Source: Hymenobacter sp. BT559 (lineage in GTDB: Bacteria > Bacteroidota > Bacteroidia > Cytophagales > Hymenobacteraceae). Taken from it: a DNA stretch of 64,000 nucleotides. The first letter of the stretch is position 1; every line of letters starts with the position of its first letter. The DNA is taken from assembly GCF_016427535.1 (NCBI RefSeq), contig NZ_JAELXV010000003.1:62001-126000 (forward strand), written 5' to 3'. Position numbers and translations under genes: made by a program. A model generated the notes under the pieces. The model was not told the DNA's origin. It saw nothing but the letters and a program-made list of their open reading frames with translations, and did not search any database. This document shows, in pieces, positions 53,278 to 59,755 of the stretch.

Positions 53278-54822
53278 ATGAAAACTGCACTGCGGCTACT
53301 TGCCGCCTGGGGATATTTTTGGGTGTTGGCCGGGCTGGGTGGCTGCGAGCCCGTTACGGTAGAGCCCACCTCCTACGGCGAGCTGGTCGTAACGGTGCTC
53401 GACTCGGGCTCGGGCCAGCCGCTGGCCAATACCGGCGTAAGCACCAGCCCCGCCTCGGGCTCCTTCGTCACGGATGCGCGCGGCCAGGCTACACTGGCCC
53501 AGGTGCCGGCGGGCACGCTGGCCGTGTCGGCGCGCCGCAACAACTACACCACCCTGACTACCAACGTCACCGTGACGGCGGGCAGCACGCAGGCCATTAC
53601 GCTGCTGCTCGATAAGGCCACGGCCGCCGCCCCGCCGGACCTGCCGGCGCGCCCTACCCCCGCCTCGGGGGCCACTGGTCAGCCTACTACCGTTACGCTG
53701 AGCTGGCACCCCACCGGCGCCACCAAAAGCGACTCGCTGACCTACGATGTGGCGCTGTTTGAAGGCAACGCGACCGCCCCACGCCTGCTGCTCAGCAATA
53801 GCCGCGACTCAAGCGTAGTGGCCACGGGCCTACGCTACGGCACTATTTATTTCTGGCAAGTGACGGTGCGCAAGCCCAACCCTGTGAGCGGCGGCAATGC
53901 CCTGACTACCCTAGGCCGGGTGTGGAGCTTTCAGACCAGCCCATTTCCTGATAACCGCTACGTGTACGTGCGCACCGTGAACGATATTACCGACATCTAT
54001 TCGTCTGACGCGGCGGGCACCAGCGTCGTGCAGCTCACGCAGGGCCAAGCCGTAGAAGCCGCCCCGCAGTTTAACCCCAGCCGCGACCTCATAGCGTATG
54101 CTTCTAACGCTACTGGCCAGTGGCAGCTTTATACCATGAACCTCGATGGTACCGATAAGCAGCGCATCACGACCCTTTCGGCGGAGGGCTACAGCAACAA
54201 TGGGGTAGGCTACCGCTGGTCGCCCGATGGGGCACAGCTCATTTATGCGCACTACAACCAGCTTTATCGCATCAACCGCGACGGCACGGGCCTGACGCTG
54301 CTGGCTACGGCCCCGGCCAACCGCCACTTCCGCGAGTGCGACTGGACGGTGCAAAACGGGGGCCGCCTGGTAGTGCAAACCATTGGCAGCAACGTGTTTG
54401 ACAGTGAGCTGTACTTGCTCAACGTGGATGGTTCTAATTCGCAGCTATTACTCGGCAACCTGCCCGGCCGCCTCGATTCGCCGAGCTTCAGCACCGATGG
54501 CCTGAGCGTAGCCTATACTCACGATGCCGCCGGCTTTAATGACCCGGGCGGGCGGCAGCTCGATGCGCGCGTGTACACCCTAGGTCTTACTGCGGGTGCC
54601 ACTCCGGTAGATGTGTCGGGCACTGCCACGTCCACGGCCGGCCAAGGCAAGCCCCTAGGTACCAATGACCTGCTGCCTCGCTATTCGCCCACTAGCTACA
54701 GCTTCATCTTCGTGAACGTCCCCAACGATAACCGCAGCATCCCCCAGGTGTGGACTATGAGCTTGGACGGCCGTTCGCGCACGCAGCTCTTCCAAAACGC
54801 TACCCAGCCCGACTGGAAATAA
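53278..54822 (+). CDS. Lipoprotein with PEGA/FnIII-like and PD40 beta-propeller domains
   Basis: 514 aa, lipobox LGGC. About 30-115 is a carboxypeptidase-regulatory-like domain (GELVVTVLDSGSGQPLANTGVST), about 120-225 a fibronectin-III-like domain (VTLSWHPTGATKSDSLTYDVALF), and about 230-514 WD40-like PD40/TolB repeats (YASNATGQWQLYTMNLDGTDKQRIT, YRWSPDGAQLIYAHYNQLYRINRDGTG, QVWTMSLDGRSRTQL). It closes the curli transcription unit and probably acts at the cell surface, perhaps as an anchor or fibre-binding partner. That role is inference. Confidence 0.82.
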   Translation: MKTALRLLAAWGYFWVLAGLGGCEPVTVEPTSYGELVVTVLDSGSGQPLANTGVSTSPASGSFVTDARGQATLAQVPAGTLAVSARRNNYTTLTTNVTVTAGSTQAITLLLDKATAAAPPDLPARPTPASGATGQPTTVTLSWHPTGATKSDSLTYDVALFEGNATAPRLLLSNSRDSSVVATGLRYGTIYFWQVTVRKPNPVSGGNALTTLGRVWSFQTSPFPDNRYVYVRTVNDITDIYSSDAAGTSVVQLTQGQAVEAAPQFNPSRDLIAYASNATGQWQLYTMNLDGTDKQRITTLSAEGYSNNGVGYRWSPDGAQLIYAHYNQLYRINRDGTGLTLLATAPANRHFRECDWTVQNGGRLVVQTIGSNVFDSELYLLNVDGSNSQLLLGNLPGRLDSPSFSTDGLSVAYTHDAAGFNDPGGRQLDARVYTLGLTAGATPVDVSGTATSTAGQGKPLGTNDLLPRYSPTSYSFIFVNVPNDNRSIPQVWTMSLDGRSRTQLFQNATQPDWK

Positions 54823-54857
54823 CCCAACGCGTGCCAAGCTGCTACATGCGGATAAAA

Positions 54858-54892
54858 GAAAAGGCCGTCTTCGTTAAGAAGACGGCCTTTTT
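54858..54892. terminator. Bidirectional terminator, end of the curli locus
   Basis: AAGGCCGTCTTC and GAAGACGGCCTT form a perfect stem around GTTAA with T- and A-runs. It ends the lipoprotein transcript and, on the other strand, lies just beyond the 3' end of the tRNA gene. Confidence 0.94.
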
Positions 54893-54894
54893 AG

Positions 54895-54967
<73 letters not shown>

Positions 54968-55097
54968 TTGTTTGGGAGTGCAAAGGTAGGATGAAACTCT
55001 GGAATGGCAAGGGCTTGGGTAAAAAAACCGATGTTATTAGCATTTATACCTGATTAACAAGGCCTTTATTTTTCATCAAGCCCGAGCCAATACATTG

Positions 55098-55292
55098 CTA
55101 GGCGCGGTCACTGGTGGTTTTTACTAGGTTGATGCCGGCAAAAAAGAAGATAAGGCCAACGGCAAAGGGCACAATAGAATTCATCTTGCCTAGGTGCAGG
55201 CCGCCGATGCCCAAGAAGCCTAGAGCCCCGAGAATGATACCAATGATGCCGAGCACGGTGAGAATGCTGCCGAAAGTGCGTTTCTGGTTCAT
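55098..55292 (-). CDS. Small two-helix membrane protein
   Basis: 64 aa from the Met at 55292 (MNQKRTFGSILTVLGIIGIILGALGFLG). Two hydrophobic helices (about 8-30 and 40-57, IVPFAVGLIFFFAGINLV) are joined by a short Gly-rich loop. The open frame further upstream lacks a good signal. Such proteins are common in Bacteroidota and have no known function. It is flanked by 213 bp of non-coding sequence up to the MFS gene. Confidence 0.72.
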   Translation of the reverse strand: MNQKRTFGSILTVLGIIGIILGALGFLGIGGLHLGKMNSIVPFAVGLIFFFAGINLVKTTSDRA

Positions 55293-55547
55293 GTAATGAA
55301 GAAATGAAAGGTGTTGAAAGGGAAGTGTAGGCAAGCCGAAAGCGGCAATAGGCCTGATACGGATGTTTGAATTAAAAGTGCTGGGTTAGCGCCGCTACTG
55401 TGCGGCTAAGCGCCCTGAACCTTACCTAGGATCCATGCGGTTAGGCCACGCCACCCACTGCCCGCGCACCTTGGGCATCGGTGGGCAACCGGGCTAGTAG
55501 CCAGCTTTCTTAGCAATATTTGCTAAGGATTTTTTACTTTATCTGGT

Positions 55548-56804
55548 ATGTCGCCCAAACGCCCGGCCGCGCTGGCTTTCATCTTCCTCACAATTCTCAT
55601 CGATGTTATTGGGCTGGGAATCATCATTCCTGTTATGCCCACGCTCATCGAGCAGCTCACAGGCGAGGGCGTGAGCCAGGCGGCTCGGTATGGGGGCTAC
55701 TTGTCCTTTGCCTACGCGGCCGCGCAGTTCTTCTTCGCGCCCGTAATGGGTGGGTTGTCCGACCGCTTTGGGCGGCGCCCGGTGCTACTAGCTTCGCTGC
55801 TTGGCCTAGGGTGCGATTATCTCTTTCTAGCGCTGGCACCTTCCTTAGGGTGGTTATTTGTGGGGCGGGTAGTGGCGGGCATCACGGGGGCGAGCTTTAC
55901 CACTGCTACTGCCTACATTGCCGACGTGAGCCCGCCTGAAAAGCGTGCGCAGAATTTTGGGCTCGTCGGCGCGGCCTTTGGGTTAGGCTTTATCGTAGGG
56001 CCGCTGCTCGGCGGTTTTTTCGGCGATTTTGGTCCGCGAGTGCCTTTTATAGCGGCGGCCGGCCTAAGCTTATTTAATTTTTTATACGGGCTGTTTTTGA
56101 TACCCGAGTCGCTGCCAGCTGGACAGCGCCGCCCCTTCGAGTGGTCACGCGCAAATGCCCTAGCTTCATTGCTGCGGCTCAGAAACTACCCGCAAATAGT
56201 GGGGCTAGTGGCTGCCTTGGTGCTGTTGTACCTGGCTGGCTCAGCCACGCAGTCGGTCTGGACGTTCTATACCATACTCAAGTTTGGCTGGGGCCTCAAG
56301 CTCATCAGCTACTCACTAGGCGTAGTGGGGGTAGGGGCCCTGGTGGTGCAAGGCGGCTTGGTACGGGTAGCTATTCCACGGCTGGGGGCAGCGCGCTCGG
56401 TAGTAATAGGCATGCTTTTTTATATTGCTGGTTTTGTGCTATTTGCGATAGCCAGCCGGGGCTGGATGATGTTTGCCGTCACTGCAGTGTATGCGCTTGG
56501 AGGGTTAGCTGGGCCCGCCATGCAAGGAGCCATTTCGAGCCAAGTTCCTTCTACTGAACAAGGCGAGCTACAAGGCACCCTTACTTCGCTCATCAGTGCT
56601 ACCGGCGTAGTGGGCCCACTACTGATGACCAGCCTGTTCACCTTTTTTACTAGTAAGGCAGCGCCCCTGTACTTTCCAGGCATGCCCTTCCTATTGGGGG
56701 CCGTCCTGACCCTGCTGGCGCTGCTGGTGGCCGCTAGCACGCTGCGCCGGCTGCCCACCGATGCGGCCGTGGTGGTGCCAAGCCCAGCCGAAGCACACGG
56801 CTAA
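55548..56804 (+). CDS. MFS exporter of the TCR/Tet type
   Basis: 418 aa, twelve predicted helices. MGGLSDRFGRRPVLL is the A motif of the Major Facilitator Superfamily, and GRVVAGITGASFTTATAYIADVSPPEKRAQNFGLVGAAFGLGFIVGPLLGG carries motif C (GPLLGG). The pattern is that of the tetracycline-resistance (TetA-like) drug:H+ antiporter subfamily, but the substrate cannot be read; many such proteins do not export tetracycline. A terminator follows. Confidence 0.9.
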   Translation: MSPKRPAALAFIFLTILIDVIGLGIIIPVMPTLIEQLTGEGVSQAARYGGYLSFAYAAAQFFFAPVMGGLSDRFGRRPVLLASLLGLGCDYLFLALAPSLGWLFVGRVVAGITGASFTTATAYIADVSPPEKRAQNFGLVGAAFGLGFIVGPLLGGFFGDFGPRVPFIAAAGLSLFNFLYGLFLIPESLPAGQRRPFEWSRANALASLLRLRNYPQIVGLVAALVLLYLAGSATQSVWTFYTILKFGWGLKLISYSLGVVGVGALVVQGGLVRVAIPRLGAARSVVIGMLFYIAGFVLFAIASRGWMMFAVTAVYALGGLAGPAMQGAISSQVPSTEQGELQGTLTSLISATGVVGPLLMTSLFTFFTSKAAPLYFPGMPFLLGAVLTLLALLVAASTLRRLPTDAAVVVPSPAEAHG

Positions 56805-56826
56805 GCAAAAATATTTTAAGGTTAAT

Positions 56827-56860
56827 AAAAGCCCTTGCCGTGCGTGGCAAGGGCTTTTTT
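56827..56860 (+). terminator. Intrinsic terminator of the MFS gene
   Basis: AAAAGCCCTTGCC pairs perfectly with GGCAAGGGCTTTT around GTGCGT, followed by T-run. Confidence 0.95.
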
Positions 56861-56903
56861 ATGCTCCTCGCTTTTAGGAAGAAATAACTTTTTGTTGACT
56901 AAT

Positions 56904-56928
56904 TACGAAAGATTCGTAGTATTACGAA
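56904..56928. promoter_or_regulatory. Putative BlaI-type operator
   Basis: TACGAA-AGA-TTCGTA (56904-56918) is a perfect dyad, and a third half-site TTACGAA follows at 56922-56928. It ends 18 bp before the BlaI-type start, where an auto-regulating repressor would bind. Confidence 0.7.
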
Positions 56929-56946
56929 AAAATCATAAATAGCCTT

Positions 56947-57312
56947 ATGGAACGCCTCACCCAACCCGAAGAAGACGCCCTGCGGGCGCTCTGGCGCACT
57001 GGCCCCGGCTTTGTGAAAGACGTGCTCGACCACCTGCCCGAGCCGCGCCCGCCCTACACCACCCTCGCCTCAACGCTGCGCAACCTAGAGCGCAAAGCCT
57101 ACGCCAGCGCCGAGAAGCTAGGCAACTCGTTTCGCTACACGCCGCTCGTGAGCGCCGAGGACTACCAGCGCCGCTCGCTGGGGGCACTGGTGCGCGAGCA
57201 TTTCCGCGATTCTTACAAAGAGTTGGTTTCCTTTTTCGCGAAAGAAGAGAAAGTCAGTGCCGCCGATTTGCAGGAGATTATCAAGCTCATCGAAAACCAA
57301 AAGCCCGAGTAG
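56947..57312 (+). CDS. BlaI/MecI/CopY-family repressor
   Basis: 121 aa. The winged-helix N-terminus (RLTQPEEDALRALWRTGPGFVKDVLDHLPEPRPPYTTLASTLRNLERKAYASAEK) matches the penicillinase-repressor family, with YTTLASTLRNLERKAYA as recognition helix. The C-terminal part (VREHFRDSYKELVSFFAKEEK) is the dimerisation region that is cleaved by the partner in beta-lactam systems. It is followed after 2 bp by an M56 peptidase gene, the usual BlaI-BlaR1 order. No beta-lactamase gene is present, so the regulated gene is unknown. Confidence 0.94.
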   Translation: MERLTQPEEDALRALWRTGPGFVKDVLDHLPEPRPPYTTLASTLRNLERKAYASAEKLGNSFRYTPLVSAEDYQRRSLGALVREHFRDSYKELVSFFAKEEKVSAADLQEIIKLIENQKPE

Positions 57313-57314
57313 CT

Positions 57315-58475
57315 ATGGAAGCCGCTTTGCTTTATCTGCTGAAGGCCAATGTAGTGCTGGCGCTCTTTGCGGCAGCGTACTACGGGTTGCTGCGCCGGCT
57401 CACGTTCTTCGGGCTAAACCGCGTGTACCTGCTGGTAGCCTTGGTGTTTGCGGCGGTGTACCCGGCCCTGCCCGTGCCTGCGCTGCTGCCCGCCGTGGCC
57501 TTGCCCGCGCTGCCCACCACCACTCTGCTAGCTACGAGCATGGCCCCGACCGCTAGCTCGGCCACCGCATCCTTCTTCGATTGGCAGTTGCTGGCCCTAG
57601 GTGCCTACGCGTTAGGTGCGGGATTACTGCTGCTGCGGCTACTAGGGCAGCTGGTTAGCTTGGCCCTGGTGCGGCGGCGCTCGCAGCCCACGGTGGTGCT
57701 GGGCCAGCGCGTGCGCCGGCTGCCCGGCGAGGGCGGGCCCTTCTCGTTTGGCTCCGCTATCTACCTAAGCGACAGCATACTGCTTGACACTAAGCACCTG
57801 CCGGCTGCCCTGCGCCACGAGCAAGCCCATGTGCGCCAAGGGCATACCTTCGATGTGCTACTGGCGCAGGTAGCCACGGCCCTGGCCTGGCCCAATCCCG
57901 CCGCCTGGCTACTGCGCCGCGCCGTGCTCGACAACCTTGAGTACCTGGCTGACCACGCCGCCCTGCAAACTGGCCTCGACCGCCGCGCCTACCAATACAG
58001 CCTGCTGCGCCAGCAGCCCGGCGGCGTGCCCGCGCCAGCCCTGGCTTTCCATTTCTCCTTTCTCACCCTCAAAAACCGCATTACGATGCTCAACCAGCCG
58101 GCTTCACGTGCTTACCAGCTAGGCCGATACGTGCTGGCCGCTCCGCTCGTGATGCTGTTGGCCCTAGGGTATTCGGCGGCTCGCGCCCAGGTGGCGCCCA
58201 CGCCCGCCCGGGCCGAGAAGCCTATTCCGCAAAATGCGGTGTACTACCTTGATGGCCAAAAGGCTAGCAGCGACGTGTTAGGAAAAATCAAGACTGACGA
58301 TATCAGCTCTATCAACGTAATAAAGGGCGTAGAACAGCAGCAGATTTTTGGCTCTAGTGCGGCGGCGGGCACCCTCGTCGTCACGACCAAAGCCAATATC
58401 AATTCGCCCGCTGTATTGGCGCTTAATAAGCGCATCGAAGCTGTAAAGCCGACGGTAAGCGCCACGCCCGAGTAG
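57315..58475 (+). CDS. M56-family (BlaR1-like) peptidase with plug-like C-terminus
   Basis: 386 aa. Three or four membrane helices precede the zinc motif HEQAH (168-172) in LRHEQAHVRQGH, followed by WPNPAAWLLRRAVLDNLEYLADHAAL. After a last helix (about 260-292, LGRYVLAAPLVMLLALGYSAARAQ) comes a domain like the TonB-receptor plug: VYYLDGQKASSDVLGKIKTDDISSINVIKGVEQQQIFGSSAAAGTLVVTTKA. The stop is TAG directly after TPE; the same frame continues for 59 homologous codons behind it (58476-58655). Confidence 0.9.
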   Translation: MEAALLYLLKANVVLALFAAAYYGLLRRLTFFGLNRVYLLVALVFAAVYPALPVPALLPAVALPALPTTTLLATSMAPTASSATASFFDWQLLALGAYALGAGLLLLRLLGQLVSLALVRRRSQPTVVLGQRVRRLPGEGGPFSFGSAIYLSDSILLDTKHLPAALRHEQAHVRQGHTFDVLLAQVATALAWPNPAAWLLRRAVLDNLEYLADHAALQTGLDRRAYQYSLLRQQPGGVPAPALAFHFSFLTLKNRITMLNQPASRAYQLGRYVLAAPLVMLLALGYSAARAQVAPTPARAEKPIPQNAVYYLDGQKASSDVLGKIKTDDISSINVIKGVEQQQIFGSSAAAGTLVVTTKANINSPAVLALNKRIEAVKPTVSATPE

Positions 58476-58655
58476 TTGGCTGCCATAGCTCCTGCCAAAG
58501 CTTACATCGCTAAAAACTACCCCACTGCGAAGCTGCACGGCGTAGGCATTATACATGTCAGTAATCAGCCTGACCGCTACATGGCCGTGTTCGAGCAAGA
58601 TGGCAAGCGCATGCAGCTAGCGTTCGACAGCCAAGGCAACCCGGTGCAGAAGTAG
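58476..58655 (+). pseudogene. In-frame extension of the M56 gene behind an amber stop
   Basis: In the frame of the M56 gene the sequence runs on for 59 codons to TAG (58653-58655), ending in FEQDGKRMQLAFDSQGNPVQK. The secreted paralogue at 59094 has the same end (FEQDGKRMQLFFDGQGNPVKE) after TPEQSAAIAA, where the M56 gene has TPE-TAG-LAAIA. So the TAG lies where CAG (Gln) stands in the paralogue: a single C-to-T change, a sequencing error, or readthrough. Confidence 0.75.
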
Positions 58656-58744
58656 TTGTAGCGTAGCATCTCACTGAGCAGCATAAGCTTTCCCTAAAAC
58701 TCAGGTTCCTTTTTTCATCCCACCCTATTTCCTCCACCTTTGAT

Positions 58745-59032
58745 ATGCCGACTTTTCTGACCGCTTACAAGCACCTAGGCTGCGCCGCAGTGCTACTACT
58801 GGGCCTCAGCAGCTGCGAGCAACAGCAGCAGGCCAAGCCGGTTTCTACGGCCCCTTTGCCCCAAATGCAAGCCGCTCGCTATTACTTAAATGCGAAGCCT
58901 TCGACTAAGGAGGTCATCGAGCAGCTTGACACTAAATACATTACGCGCATGGAGGTACTAGACGGCCAGAAAGCCGCCACCTATGCCCAGGACCCCGACG
59001 TGAAGCGCGTGATACTAGCTCAAACCAAGTAG
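58745..59032 (+). CDS. Small lipoprotein with plug-like motif
   Basis: 95 aa, signal and lipobox (LLLGLSSC, Cys21). The mature part ARYYLNAKPSTKEVIEQLDTKYITRMEVLDGQKAATYAQDPDVKRVILAQTK follows the plug pattern (YYL-D-G ... D-x-x-x-I-x-x-x-x-V-L ... G ... V-x-x-x-T-K) seen in the M56 protein and the next gene. It seems to be a third, shorter member of the set. No other function is recognisable. Confidence 0.75.
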   Translation: MPTFLTAYKHLGCAAVLLLGLSSCEQQQQAKPVSTAPLPQMQAARYYLNAKPSTKEVIEQLDTKYITRMEVLDGQKAATYAQDPDVKRVILAQTK

Positions 59033-59093
59033 CCGAGCGCGCCAGCGTCGGCCTTCTCCAGCCTCTTCTCTCATTCTCAACAACCACATCCCC

Positions 59094-59663
59094 ATGCTTA
59101 ACAAACCAGCTTCCCGTGCTTCCCAACTTGGCCGCTACCTACTGGCTGCCCCCTTCATGCTGGCCCTGGCCCTAGGGCACTCGGCCGCCCATGCCCAGGT
59201 GGCGCCCACGCCCGCCCCGGCCCAAAAGCCTATCCCACAAGATGTAGTGTATTACCTCGATGGGCAGAAGGCTGACAAGAGTGTGTTGGATAAGACGAAG
59301 CTCGACCCCGAGACAATCAGCTACATGCAAGTGCTAAAGGGCGAACAGCAACAGCAAATTTTTGGTACTAGCTCAGCCGGTGGCACCGTCGTCGTCACGA
59401 CGAAGGCTAATGCTAACTCACCTGCCGTATTGGCTCTCAATAAGCGCATTGCAGCTGTGGCGCCGATGGTAGGACCTACCCCCGAGCAGTCGGCGGCCAT
59501 TGCCGCCGTGCAGGCCTACATGACTAAAAACTATCCTGCTGCTAAAATGGAAATGGTAGCCCCAGCCAAGAACCAACCCGGCCGCTACCACACCATTTTT
59601 GAGCAGGATGGCAAGCGTATGCAGCTCTTTTTTGATGGCCAAGGCAACCCCGTAAAAGAGTAG
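59094..59663 (+). CDS. Secreted stand-alone copy of the M56 C-terminal domain
   Basis: 189 aa. MLNKPASRASQLGRYLLAAPFMLALALGHSAAHAQVAPTPAPAQKPIP aligns with the last helix and linker of the M56 protein (MLNQPASRAYQLGRYVLAAPLVMLLALGYSAARAQVAPTPARAEKPIP, written here only to residue-level similarity). The former last helix now acts as a signal peptide. Plug-like domain 45-105, then a domain ending FEQDGKRMQLFFDGQGNPVKE. It is therefore a partial duplication of the M56 gene, freed from its peptidase. Binding partner unknown. Confidence 0.8.
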   Translation: MLNKPASRASQLGRYLLAAPFMLALALGHSAAHAQVAPTPAPAQKPIPQDVVYYLDGQKADKSVLDKTKLDPETISYMQVLKGEQQQQIFGTSSAGGTVVVTTKANANSPAVLALNKRIAAVAPMVGPTPEQSAAIAAVQAYMTKNYPAAKMEMVAPAKNQPGRYHTIFEQDGKRMQLFFDGQGNPVKE

Positions 59664-59755
59664 CCGCACTGCCAATCGGCACCTAGGGCCGCCGGCCAGA
59701 AAAGATAGCTGCGTTTTGGGCGTTACGTTCGCTCAAGATTCAGCTATCTTTTTCT

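Noticed and set aside
55548..56804. Tetracycline resistance gene
   Set aside because: The family is right, but many TCR-type exporters move other compounds and no TetR-type regulator is next to it.
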